From JALOLG01 sp035557475 (lineage in GTDB: Bacteria; Actinomycetota; Acidimicrobiia; Acidimicrobiales; Ilumatobacteraceae): a stretch of 25,325 nt of DNA. Each line of letters opens with the position of its first letter. Position 1 is the first letter of the stretch. Made by a program: the position numbers and the translations under genes. Of this stretch, positions 7,545 to 15,021 are shown one piece after another. The DNA lies in assembly GCA_035557475.1 (NCBI GenBank), contig DATMDV010000074.1, forward strand, positions 1 through 25,325, in the 5' to 3' direction. The notes below the pieces were generated by a model. That model worked only from the letters and a program-made list of their open reading frames with translations, was not told where the DNA came from and searched no databases.

Positions 7545-8641
7545 CCGCGCCGCTCCCGCGAGATCCAACGCTGCCCGACGGTCAGCACGACGATGATGAG
7601 GAACAGCGTGAAGGCCACTGCCGCGCCCTGCCCGAATCGGCCGTCACCGAAGCTCTTCGTGTACGAGAGGTAGGCGGGGGTCTGCGTCGTCTTCCCCGGT
7701 GCGCCCTGGGAGATGATGTACACCTGGTCGAACACCTGCCAGCTGCCGATCAGCGCCAGCGTGACGACGAGCGCCAGGCTCGTGCGCATCAACGGGAACG
7801 TGACGTAGCGGAAGCGCTGCCAGCTCCCTGCTCCGTCGACAGCTGCTGCCTCTTCGACCTCGCGCGGGATGTTTTGCAGGCCGGCCAGGAAGAACAGCAT
7901 GAACGTTCCCGACGAGGTCCAGACGGCGAGAAAGAGCAGGGCACACATGGCCACCGACGGCCCGGCGATCCACTGCCACAGCGAGAGCCCGATCAGGTCG
8001 TTGTCGGCCAACCACCCCGGCGGCGACTGTGGATCGACGATGCCGAGCCCGTCGAGGACGATGTGGGCAAGCCCACGCGAGTCGTTGAACCACACCGGGC
8101 CGTCGATCCCGATCCACGACAGCAACGTATTGATGACCCCGGAGCTCTGGAACAGGAAGAGGAACGTGATGCTGATCGCGACCGAGCTGGTGATCGACGG
8201 GAAGTAGAACACGGTGCGGAAGAACCCGCGTCCCTTCAGCACTCGGTTGTTGACGATCAGCGCCAGGCCGAACGACAGCGCCGCCACCGCCGGCACGAAT
8301 GCCGCCACGTAGTACACGGTGTTGCGCACGCTGATCGCGAAGTCCTCGCGCAGGAGCGAGTCCTCGGTGAGCATCCGGCGGTAGTTGTCCAAGCCGACGA
8401 AGTCGAAGTCGGTGATGGGGTTCGACTGGCCGTTCCAGTCGAGCAGGCTCACCCACAGCGCCATCAGGATCGGGGCGATGAAGAACACGAGGAACACGAC
8501 GACGACCGGCGCCACGAACAGCCAACCGATCCCGGCTTCGCGCACGCGCTGACGCCGATGCCACGGCGGCCGCGAGGCGGCCGCCGTGGCGCTGGTATCA
8601 GGGGACGAGTCGCCGGTGGCGACGGCGCTGATGTTCGTCAT
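7541..8641 (-). CDS. Carbohydrate ABC transporter permease, MalF type
   Basis: The 366-residue protein has a Ser/Ala-rich cytoplasmic N-terminus, a first helix (GWLFVAPVVVVFLVFFIAPI), the FVGLDNYRRML periplasmic segment typical of MalF/UgpA permeases, and the EAA loop EVEEAAAVDGAGSWQRF...FPL. It carries an extra segment of about 60-70 residues between helices (around SWIGIDGPVWFND to LADNDLIG), longer than in many relatives. Both ends overlap their neighbours as ATGA. It forms a heterodimer with the MalG-type permease downstream. No nucleotide-binding subunit is encoded in this operon, so a shared ATPase must energise it. Confidence 0.93.
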   Translation of the reverse strand: MTNISAVATGDSSPDTSATAAASRPPWHRRQRVREAGIGWLFVAPVVVVFLVFFIAPILMALWVSLLDWNGQSNPITDFDFVGLDNYRRMLTEDSLLREDFAISVRNTVYYVAAFVPAVAALSFGLALIVNNRVLKGRGFFRTVFYFPSITSSVAISITFLFLFQSSGVINTLLSWIGIDGPVWFNDSRGLAHIVLDGLGIVDPQSPPGWLADNDLIGLSLWQWIAGPSVAMCALLFLAVWTSSGTFMLFFLAGLQNIPREVEEAAAVDGAGSWQRFRYVTFPLMRTSLALVVTLALIGSWQVFDQVYIISQGAPGKTTQTPAYLSYTKSFGDGRFGQGAAVAFTLFLIIVVLTVGQRWISRERRG

Positions 8642-10002
8642 GAACCTGCGTCGGCGATCACTTCCTCGGTCGTCAGCTGCAGGCGCTCGAGCACCTCGTC
8701 AGGCGTCGCGGCCCCGCTCCCCAGGTTCTCGAGCTGGGCGTTGAGATCGGCGATCACCGACCCGAAGCCCGGCAATGCGACCGGACCCTGGGCATACTCG
8801 ATCCCGGCGTTGAAGGCGGCTTTCTCGGGCTGGGCCTCGGCGTTCCACTCCTCGAGGCTGACCCGTGACGGGTTGACGCCGAACGCCTCGGTGAACGACT
8901 GCTGCTCCTCGGGTGACGCGAAGTGCCGTACGAGCTCGACGGCGTTCGCCGTGTCGCCGTCGGCCGCGATGCCCCAGCAGTTGGAGAACGTCAGCGTGCC
9001 CGGCCCGGCCGGCCCCTCCGGCAGCTCGGCGGCCATCCATTCGATGTCGGGGAAGTCGTTCTGCAAGGCGCCGACGATCCACGGGCCCTCGATCGTCATC
9101 GCCCCCTTGCCGAGGCCGAGCGCCTCGCCGCCCCAACTGGCCTCGACCTGACGGGTGAACTGGAAGTTGCCGGCGAGCACGTTGTCCTGCACGTAGGTCA
9201 GCGCCTCGCGGTTCTCGTCGGATTCGGCGGTGGCCTCGGTCTGGTCCTCGTTGACGATCCATCCACCCGCCTGCCGGAGGAACGCGCCGATCCGCTCGAT
9301 CTCGCCGCCGAACACGAGCCCGGTCTGTTCACCGGTCGTCAGCTGAGTCGAGACTGCAGTCAACTCCTCCCACGTGGTCGGGAGGTCGTCGTCGGTCAGG
9401 CCCGCCGCCTCCCACATCGTGGTGTTGATGACGAGGGCCAGGTTCGAGAAGTCCTTCGGCACGCAGTAGAGCTGATCGTCGATCGTGTACGACTCGAGGA
9501 GGGCCGGGTAGAAGTCGTCGAGGTCCTCGATCTGGTCGCCGTACGGGAACAGCGAATCCTGGAACGTTCTCGTCTCCTCAGGGCTGATGTAGAAGACGTC
9601 GGGTGGTTCGCCGCCTGCGAACCCCTGGGTGAGCTGCTGGCGCAGGTCCTGGGCCGGGATCACCTCGACCGGTGTGCCGGTCGCCTCGGTGAAGCGCTCC
9701 GCGGAGGCGATGATGGCGTTGGTCTCTGCGTCGCCCGACGAACCGAAGAGGACCTGGAGTCCTTCACCACCGGTCGGTTCCCCACCGGCCGCGGTCGTGT
9801 CGGTCGCGCCCGACGTGCCATCGGGTGCTGACGTGCCTTCGGGTGCTGACGTGCCATCGGTTGCAGAGGAGGTTCCCGCCGTCGTGTCGCCGGCGGCTGG
9901 ATCGTCGTCGTCGCCACAGGCGGCGACCGCCAGCGCCAGTACCGCCACGGACGCGAGCGCGACTCTCCGGCGGCGGATCGAAAGGTGGCGATGTTCACGC
10001 AT
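8638..10002 (-). CDS. Extracellular sugar-binding lipoprotein of an ABC importer (SBP_bac_1 family)
   Basis: The 454-residue protein begins with an Arg-rich signal peptide (RRRRVALASVAVLALAVAAC) whose Cys29 would be lipidated. A Gly/Ser/Thr/Asp-rich tether follows (about residues 30-70), made partly of GTSAPD/GTSAPE repeats. The mature domain has features of the family-1 solute-binding proteins, such as GEPPDVFYISPEE, a GKGAMTIEGPWIVGAL segment, and a C-terminal helical part. It would capture a carbohydrate outside the membrane and hand it to the two permeases; the sugar is not evident. I chose ATG 10002 because AAGGAG lies 8 nt upstream, rather than the start at 10047. It is the first gene of the four-gene operon. 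Confidence 0.94.
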   Translation of the reverse strand: MREHRHLSIRRRRVALASVAVLALAVAACGDDDDPAAGDTTAGTSSATDGTSAPEGTSAPDGTSGATDTTAAGGEPTGGEGLQVLFGSSGDAETNAIIASAERFTEATGTPVEVIPAQDLRQQLTQGFAGGEPPDVFYISPEETRTFQDSLFPYGDQIEDLDDFYPALLESYTIDDQLYCVPKDFSNLALVINTTMWEAAGLTDDDLPTTWEELTAVSTQLTTGEQTGLVFGGEIERIGAFLRQAGGWIVNEDQTEATAESDENREALTYVQDNVLAGNFQFTRQVEASWGGEALGLGKGAMTIEGPWIVGALQNDFPDIEWMAAELPEGPAGPGTLTFSNCWGIAADGDTANAVELVRHFASPEEQQSFTEAFGVNPSRVSLEEWNAEAQPEKAAFNAGIEYAQGPVALPGFGSVIADLNAQLENLGSGAATPDEVLERLQLTTEEVIADAGS

Positions 10003-10040
10003 GGGGGATGCTCCTTGTTGTTGGGGATTGGGGGTTGGGG
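10003..10040 (+). other. Four-tract G-rich motif opposite the leader of the sugar-binding gene
   Basis: The plus strand carries G-runs at 10003-10007, 10023-10026, 10030-10034 and 10037-10040, the last three separated by loops of only two to three bases. This could form a G-quadruplex on the non-message strand, or leave the mRNA leader C-rich and unstructured just before the AAGGAG ribosome-binding site. The motif is directly visible; any function is speculative. Confidence 0.4.
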
Positions 10041-10192
10041 AGATCACGACGTGCGCGGGCGTGCGTCGGCTCGAGGAGCACGGTCACATCAGCCGCGCCG
10101 TCCACGTCGGTGGAGGCGATGAACCCATCGTCGGCGCGCGGCGAGCAGGGTCTGGCAGCCCGCCCGCAACGGCGCGCGGCCAACGTCATGGT

Positions 10193-10209
10193 GTTTGCAC
10201 GTTACAAAC
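10193..10209. promoter_or_regulatory. Candidate repressor operator (GTTTG-N7-CAAAC palindrome) upstream of the sugar-importer operon
   Basis: GTTTGCACGTTACAAAC has perfect 5-bp arms and two further matching inner bases, and it is AT-rich compared with its surroundings. It sits about 190 nt before the sugar-binding protein gene and about 80 nt before the divergent methyltransferase gene. On the minus strand it contains TAACGT, which fits a TANNNT -10 box, so a protein bound here could block transcription. Similar imperfect TTG...CAA palindromes are used by LacI-type sugar repressors, but no regulator gene is in the window. Confidence 0.35.
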
Positions 10210-10289
10210 CCTGACGCGAGCACGCCAGCGCGCGGCTCCGGCTTGGCCGTGAGCAGCCCGTGGCGAGTCGATCAGTGCGGACTGGCACG

Positions 10290-11795
10290 ATGAGCCGTAT
10301 GCGCTACTTCGACGGTCCCGACACCGTTCGCCGAGCCAGGCAATGTCTGGATGATGCGGGATTCACGCTTGATGCAGTCACTGAACGCCTCGGCACGCAC
10401 GCGTTCGCGCACCTCGCGCTCGGCGAGCTGGCGCCGTTGCTTCGAGCGACGCGGGCCGGTGACCGCCTCGACACACTGCTTCGCCTGTTCGTCGTCGGCG
10501 TGCCGGTCTCGTTGGTCGAGGCGCGGGCCGCGCTGACCCCGCTCTCGGTCGAGGGGTGGGAGACGGGCGGTGTGGTCGCCGTCGACGCCGCCGAGGTGAC
10601 GAGCCGAATCGCGATTCGGCCGCTGGGCGAACCGGCGGACTGGTTGATCGCCCATGACTTCGCACGGCCCGCCGAGACCGCGATCGCGGGCGATCACGTA
10701 CTCGGCGTGAGCGCGTCGACGATGGCGTTGGCGGGTGCCACGATCCGCCGCGACATCTCGACCGCGTTCGACCTCGGAACCGGGTGTGGTGTGCAAGCCC
10801 TGCACGCCTCTGTGCACAGCGATCAGGTGGTCGCTTCCGATCTCAATCCGCGGGCGACCGCCTGCGCCACCCTGACCATGGAGATCAACGAGGTTTCGAA
10901 CGTGGCGATCCGCCACGGCGACCTGTTCGGCCCCGTGGACGGCGAGCGGTTCGACCTGGTGGTCGCCAACCCGCCGTTCGTGATCTCGCCGTCGCATCGC
11001 TACCTCTTCCGCGACAGCGAGCTGGCGGTCGACGAGCTGTGTCGACAGCTCGTCCGATCGGCACCGGTTCTCCTCACCGACGGAGGGCACTGCCAGCTGC
11101 TGGCCTCCTGGGCGCACGTGGCCGGCGAGGATTGGCGCGACCGGCTGGGTACGTGGTTCGAGGACACTGGTTGCGATGCGCTCGTGTTGGAGCGCGAGGC
11201 GTTGGAGCCGAGCGCCCACGCGGCGAGCTGGCTGCGTCAGACCGAGCCGCCTGGCCGGTGGCAGCCCGAGTACGACGAGTGGATGGCGTACTACGAGCTG
11301 CACCGCATCGAGGCGGTCGGGTTCGGTCTGATCACGATGCGGAAGCGGGCTGCGGGCAGTCCGTGGTTCCGCGCCGAAGAAGCGTCACAGGACTGGTCGA
11401 TGCCGTGCGGGGATCACCTCGGCGCGGCGTTCGAGTTGGCCGACTTCCTCGATGGCGCGCCCGGCGAGCGATTGTTCGACGTTGCATTGCGGGTCGCTCC
11501 CGACGTGGTGCTCGACGAGCGAGCCCAGCCAGGTCCTGACGGAGGTTCTGAACCCCGGGGATGGCTGGTGACGGACCGCGTTCTGCGCCAGACGGCGGGA
11601 CTCCGCAGGGAGGGCCAGGTCGACGGAGTGATCGCCGCCATCGCCGCCGCCTGCGACGGCACCCGGCCACTCGGTGCCGTGTTCGCCGAGATCGCCGCCG
11701 CGGCAGGCACCGACGCGTCCGATCTCACCCGGGCGGCGCTCCCCGTGGTGCAACGGCTCGTCGAGCGCGGGCTCCTGTTGCCCGCGGTCGGGTGA
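10290..11795 (+). CDS. Class I SAM-dependent methyltransferase with an NPPF motif (RsmC/RlmG/PrmC-like core)
   Basis: The product is about 501 residues. An N-terminal helical region (about 1-110) precedes a Rossmann methyltransferase core. The core has FDLGTGCGVQ (from residue 160) for SAM, the acidic SDLNPRA at strand 2, and DLVVANPPFV (Asn227-Pro-Pro-Phe) as the catalytic motif. NPP[FY] methyltransferases act on exocyclic or planar amino groups, as in rRNA guanine N2, adenine N6 or Gln in release factors, so an RNA or protein target is likely. The remaining C-terminal part (about 330-501) is unassigned and may recognise the target. Starts at 10260, 10275, 10290 and 10299 are all in frame, and none has a strong ribosome-binding site. 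The gene converges on the Hcp gene with only three bases between stops. Confidence 0.85.
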   Translation: MSRMRYFDGPDTVRRARQCLDDAGFTLDAVTERLGTHAFAHLALGELAPLLRATRAGDRLDTLLRLFVVGVPVSLVEARAALTPLSVEGWETGGVVAVDAAEVTSRIAIRPLGEPADWLIAHDFARPAETAIAGDHVLGVSASTMALAGATIRRDISTAFDLGTGCGVQALHASVHSDQVVASDLNPRATACATLTMEINEVSNVAIRHGDLFGPVDGERFDLVVANPPFVISPSHRYLFRDSELAVDELCRQLVRSAPVLLTDGGHCQLLASWAHVAGEDWRDRLGTWFEDTGCDALVLEREALEPSAHAASWLRQTEPPGRWQPEYDEWMAYYELHRIEAVGFGLITMRKRAAGSPWFRAEEASQDWSMPCGDHLGAAFELADFLDGAPGERLFDVALRVAPDVVLDERAQPGPDGGSEPRGWLVTDRVLRQTAGLRREGQVDGVIAAIAAACDGTRPLGAVFAEIAAAAGTDASDLTRAALPVVQRLVERGLLLPAVG

Positions 11796-11798
11796 GGC

Positions 11799-12290
11799 TC
11801 AGAGCTTCTTGTTGAGCTTGACGTCGAACCCGGCTTGGACCGGTACGCCGACCTTGCCGGTCGCCGTCTGCGGCACGTAGCTGACTTCGATCTTGCTGTA
11901 GTTCAGCGAGAACTGCTCGATCGGCACGCCACCGTCGCTGTCGCTGTGTTGATCGCTGGTCACCACGACGTCGGAGAGCTTGTACTGCAGGAAGTCGGCC
12001 GACTTGCTCTTGCCGGCGCTGCGGACACCCGACAGCGCCGCCGACTTGTGATGCGTGCCGGTCGCACTGGACAAGAACAGCATGGGCGACGCCTTGCTGA
12101 TCCTCGCGACGAAGTGAAAGTCCTGGAAAGCGGCCTTGCCGGCACCACCACCGCCACCACCCGAGCCCGTGCCGCCAGTGGGGTGGGTCACTCCCCACGA
12201 CCACGACAGGACGTCGATCTCGTCCTTGTGACTGACGTCGGTCGATTCGCCGTCGATCCCGTCGATCTTGAGGAACCAACTCTCTGCCAC
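11799..12290 (-). CDS. Hcp-family protein (type VI secretion tube-like), apparently orphan
   Basis: The 163-residue product matches the Hcp1 fold in length and text. It opens with AESWFLKIDGIDGES, followed by a Trp-containing strand (VLSWSWGVTHP), a Gly-rich loop, FHFVARISKASPMLFL, GTHHKSAALSGVR, and a final EIxVSYVPQT-like strand. Hcp proteins form hexameric rings that stack into the inner tube of type VI secretion systems. Single Hcp-like genes also occur in bacteria without that apparatus, where their role is unclear. No sheath, baseplate, VgrG or ATPase gene is in this window. The GTG at 12290 is the sensible start, because the open frame upstream runs antisense to the secreted-protein gene. 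No Shine-Dalgarno sequence is visible; transcription may be leaderless. Confidence 0.87.
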   Translation of the reverse strand: MAESWFLKIDGIDGESTDVSHKDEIDVLSWSWGVTHPTGGTGSGGGGGGAGKAAFQDFHFVARISKASPMLFLSSATGTHHKSAALSGVRSAGKSKSADFLQYKLSDVVVTSDQHSDSDGGVPIEQFSLNYSKIEVSYVPQTATGKVGVPVQAGFDVKLNKKL

Positions 12291-12296
12291 GACGTC

Positions 12297-12325
12297 ACAT
12301 TGCCGGATCGGCGTGACGCACGCAA
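12297..12325 (-). promoter_or_regulatory. Candidate promoter of the Hcp-family gene (TTGCGT-N17-CAATGT)
   Basis: Reading on the minus strand, TTGCGT (12325-12320) and CAATGT (12302-12297) are separated by 17 bases. The second box ends six bases before the GTG at 12290, consistent with a leaderless start and with the lack of a ribosome-binding site. CAATGT keeps only the conserved second A and last T of a -10 box. The rest of this 136-nt divergent region contains TTGACC at 12342-12347 on the plus strand, a possible -35 for the secreted-protein gene, but no good -10 partner. Confidence 0.3.
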
Positions 12326-12426
12326 GGCGTGCGGGCGGCCGTTGACCAATCCGGCGCGCGCACCACGACGAACCTCCGTGCGAATCCCAGCCACTCGCGT
12401 TCCCGCCCACCAATTGGAGGTTCGAA

Positions 12427-14484
12427 ATGACCCACGCCCATCCCGTTGCTCGACGCCGCCGCGGCCGCCGCGCCCTCGCCGTCGCGACCGCCGCCGCTTC
12501 AGCCGTCGCGCTCGCCACCGTCAGCACCGGCTCCCCCGCCGCTGCCGACGCGCCGCCCGCGACCTTCGTCGGCCTCGTCAGTGGCAACGCACTCGTCCAA
12601 TTCCAGGAGAACACCCCGTCGCAGTTCGACTCGCTCGTCCTGATCAACGGGTTGGCGCCCGGCGAGGTCGTGATGTCGATCGACGGGCGGCCGGGAACCG
12701 GCCAGCTCCTCGCCCTCGCGGTGACGCCATCCGGCGGCGCGACCGACGGAAGGGTGTACTGGGTCGACCCCGACACCGGTGCGGCGACGCCCACTGGCAC
12801 GCCCACGTTCGACGTCGAGGACGCCGCGCTGCGCACCACGATCGACATCAACCCGACCGTCGATCGTCTGCGCGTCGTCGGCACCGACGATCAGAACCTG
12901 CGTCTCAACCCGAACAACGGCGCCCTCGCCTTCACCGACACCGACCTCGCTTATCCGCCACTCCCGGTCGGCATCGAACCAGTGGTGTCGATCGCCTACG
13001 ACCGCAACGTCGCGGCATCAGTTGCTGGCGGCATCACCACGCTGTACGGCATCTCGCAGAACGGTTCACTCGTGACCATCGGCGGAATCAACAGCGTGCC
13101 GTCGCCGAACCTGGGCCAGGTCCTCGAGGTCGGCGCGCTCGGGGCCGTCCCCGACGACGAGCACGTCGGCTTCGACGTCACCGCCCAGAACAATGCGTAC
13201 GTCTCGATGACCGTCGGCGGCGAGACCGGCCTGTACACGGTCGACCTCACCACCGGCGTGGCTGCCCTCGTCGGTGCCATCGGCAACGGCGATCTCCCGA
13301 TCCGCGATCTGGCGGTCGAGATCCAGGTCGACGACGCAGCGTCGCAGTACACGAGCCTGGCGACGCCGGCCCGGCTCGTCGACACCCGCCTGACCAGCAG
13401 GGTCGGTCCTGGTGGCACGCTCGTGGTCGGCGTCGCCGGCACCAACGACATCCCGGCCAACGCGACCGCGGCCGTCCTCGACGTCACCGTCACCCAGCCC
13501 GACGCCGGCGGTTTCACGACCGTCTTCCCGACCGGCAACGCGCTGCCGACCACGTCGACCGTGAACGTCGACGGCCCCGGCCAGACGCGCGCCGCATTCG
13601 CGACGGTGCCGCTCGGCGCCAACGGATCGGTCAGTGTGTTCAGCGAGCGCGGGAGCCAGATCATCGTCGACGTCGTCGGGTTCTACGGGCCCGCCGTCAG
13701 CGCCGCCGGTCGTCTCGTGCCGCTTGCCCCGAGCCGCATCCTCGACACCCGCAATGGCACCGGCGTCGCCGCTGGTGGCGCAGCGAAGCTCTCTGCGAAC
13801 CAGACGGTCGAGCTCCAGGTCACCGGTCGCGGTGGCGTGCCTGCCATCGACCCGGCGAACCCGACGAACGTGGCGGCCGCGATCGTCAACGTGACAGCCA
13901 CGCAGACCACGGCACCCGGATTCTTCACGGCCTTCCCCGGTGGCGCGAGCCAACCTGTCGCATCGACGCTGAACGCCTCGGAGACCGACGAGACGATCGC
14001 CAACCTGGCCGTCGTCCGGGTCGGCCCGACCGGGACGATCCAGCTGTTCAGTGAGACCGGCGGGCATCTGATCGTCGACGTCGTGGGCTACGTGACCGGC
14101 AACCCCAACGCCCTCGCCACTCCCCGTGGCCTGTTCGTGCCGGTGACCCCGAGCCGCCTCGTCGACACCCGCCTCGGCGCAGGGGCCGTCGCCGCCGACG
14201 ACTCGATCGACGTGCAGGTGACCGGGGCCGGCGGGGTGCCCGCTGGCGGCGTGCTCGGGCTCGCCGGCACCGTCACCGTCACCCAGAGCGCCGGCAGCGG
14301 CTTCGTCACTGCGCACCCGACCGGGTCGACGCGACCCGAGGCATCGTCCGTCAACACCATCCGCGCCGACCAGACGATCGCCAACGGCATCGTCCTCGGG
14401 ACGGGCGCGGGCGGCAGGATCACTCTGTACACGTCATCGGGTGCACAGCTCATCGCCGACGTGGTCGGCTTCTACCTGAGCTGA
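12427..14484 (+). CDS. Secreted protein with a DUF4394 domain and three C-terminal RLVDTR...VDVVGFY repeats
   Basis: The 685-residue product starts with an Arg-rich signal peptide (RRRRGRRALAVA...) and a likely signal-peptidase site after SPAAA (residue 40). Residues about 45-310 match DUF4394 in style: GLVSGNALVQF, MSIDGRPGTGQLLAL, IDINPTVDRLRVVGTDDQNLRLNPNNG and IRDLAVEI. Three repeats of about 110-140 residues follow, beginning near Arg316, Arg437 and Arg577. Each starts [RS]-R-[LI]-[LV]-D-T-R, has a middle V-x-x-V-T-[VA]-T-Q, and ends L-I-x-D-V-V-G-[FY]. Such repeats occur at the ends of surface proteins in related bacteria and may mediate wall or matrix attachment; this is inference. GGAGG six bases before ATG 12427 fixes the start. 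No enzymatic residues are evident. Confidence 0.88.
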   Translation: MTHAHPVARRRRGRRALAVATAAASAVALATVSTGSPAAADAPPATFVGLVSGNALVQFQENTPSQFDSLVLINGLAPGEVVMSIDGRPGTGQLLALAVTPSGGATDGRVYWVDPDTGAATPTGTPTFDVEDAALRTTIDINPTVDRLRVVGTDDQNLRLNPNNGALAFTDTDLAYPPLPVGIEPVVSIAYDRNVAASVAGGITTLYGISQNGSLVTIGGINSVPSPNLGQVLEVGALGAVPDDEHVGFDVTAQNNAYVSMTVGGETGLYTVDLTTGVAALVGAIGNGDLPIRDLAVEIQVDDAASQYTSLATPARLVDTRLTSRVGPGGTLVVGVAGTNDIPANATAAVLDVTVTQPDAGGFTTVFPTGNALPTTSTVNVDGPGQTRAAFATVPLGANGSVSVFSERGSQIIVDVVGFYGPAVSAAGRLVPLAPSRILDTRNGTGVAAGGAAKLSANQTVELQVTGRGGVPAIDPANPTNVAAAIVNVTATQTTAPGFFTAFPGGASQPVASTLNASETDETIANLAVVRVGPTGTIQLFSETGGHLIVDVVGYVTGNPNALATPRGLFVPVTPSRLVDTRLGAGAVAADDSIDVQVTGAGGVPAGGVLGLAGTVTVTQSAGSGFVTAHPTGSTRPEASSVNTIRADQTIANGIVLGTGAGGRITLYTSSGAQLIADVVGFYLS

Positions 14485-14509
14485 GCCACGGGAGTCAGGG
14501 GACCGCCGG

Positions 14510-14532
14510 GCCGTGGCGATGAACACCACGGC
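14510..14532. terminator. GC-rich hairpin between convergent genes, possible bidirectional terminator
   Basis: GCCGTGG (14510-14516) and CCACGGC (14526-14532) form a 7-bp stem with a 9-nt loop. They lie in the 72-nt gap between the stop of the secreted-protein gene and the stop of the cupin gene. There is no clear T-run on either side, so it may stabilise 3' ends rather than terminate by itself. Confidence 0.5.
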
Positions 14533-14556
14533 TCGACGGTCTCCCACGTTCTCGTA

Positions 14557-14961
14557 CTAGCCGCGGAGCGAGGCCCAGGGCTCCTCGGTCGACGCATCGA
14601 CGGCTTCGTAGCCGGCGGTGCCGTGACTCGGGCCGAGCACGACGAGCAGTCGAGCGGGTTCCGTCGCGTCGGGCGGGACGAACGTCGCGTGCACGGTGTC
14701 CATCGGAATGAAGGCGACATCACCGGCGTGCAGGTCTTTGCGTTCTTCGCGTATCCACTGCTCGACGTTGCCGCTGCGGAGCAGGATCACTTCCTCCTGG
14801 TTCGGGTGCCGGTGAAAATCGTGCCCCTGACCGGGCTGGATCTTCACGTCGAGCACGCACAGCTTGGCGCCTTCTGGCACGTTGGCGGGTCGCACGACCC
14901 AACCGAGCTCACCCCAGTCGAGCTCTTCCCACTCGACATCATCGACACAGATGAAACACAT
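14557..14961 (-). CDS. Cupin-domain protein, last gene of the catabolic cluster
   Basis: This 134-residue single-domain cupin has motif 1 in GHDFHRHPNQEEVILLRSG (His-x-His and the Glu that usually bind a divalent metal) and motif 2 in HAGDVAFIPMDTVHATFV (the final metal His). Single cupins include sugar isomerases, lyases, dioxygenases and ligand-binding proteins. In this cluster a role on a sugar or sugar-acid intermediate is plausible but unproven. AAGGAG stands 7 nt before ATG 14961. It lies 60 nt after the dehydrogenase gene on the same strand and is probably the distal gene of the operon. The product ends shortly before the hairpin shared with the convergent gene. Confidence 0.9.
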   Translation of the reverse strand: MCFICVDDVEWEELDWGELGWVVRPANVPEGAKLCVLDVKIQPGQGHDFHRHPNQEEVILLRSGNVEQWIREERKDLHAGDVAFIPMDTVHATFVPPDATEPARLLVVLGPSHGTAGYEAVDASTEEPWASLRG

Positions 14962-14973
14962 TCGGTTCTCCTT

Positions 14974-15010
14974 CTTCAGAGGCTGAAGGTTGCGACGGGC
15001 TCAGCCCGTC
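14974..15010 (-). other. Two intercistronic hairpins upstream of the cupin gene
   Basis: GACGGGC (14994-15000) pairs with GCCCGTC (15004-15010) across a 3-nt loop, and CTTCAG (14974-14979) pairs with CTGAAG (14983-14988). Both lie between the dehydrogenase stop and the cupin ribosome-binding site. The first is strong and GC-rich without a U-tract. It could partly terminate transcription or protect the upstream mRNA, giving the cupin a different expression level from the rest. Confidence 0.4.
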
Positions 15011-15021
15011 AACGGGTGGGC

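Noticed and set aside
11799..12290. Evidence for a type VI secretion locus around the Hcp gene
   Set aside because: None of the neighbouring genes encodes a sheath, baseplate, spike or ATPase; a single Hcp-like gene does not show that a system is present.
12291..12884. Extension of the Hcp-family gene to a start far upstream
   Set aside because: The extension runs antisense to the signal peptide and DUF4394 coding region and would give an Hcp twice the normal length.
11835..14054. A very long plus-strand open frame (over 700 codons) across the Hcp gene and the secreted-protein gene
   Set aside because: It is Arg/Pro/His-rich, runs antisense to the Hcp gene and in another frame of the secreted-protein gene, and is explained by high-GC codon bias.
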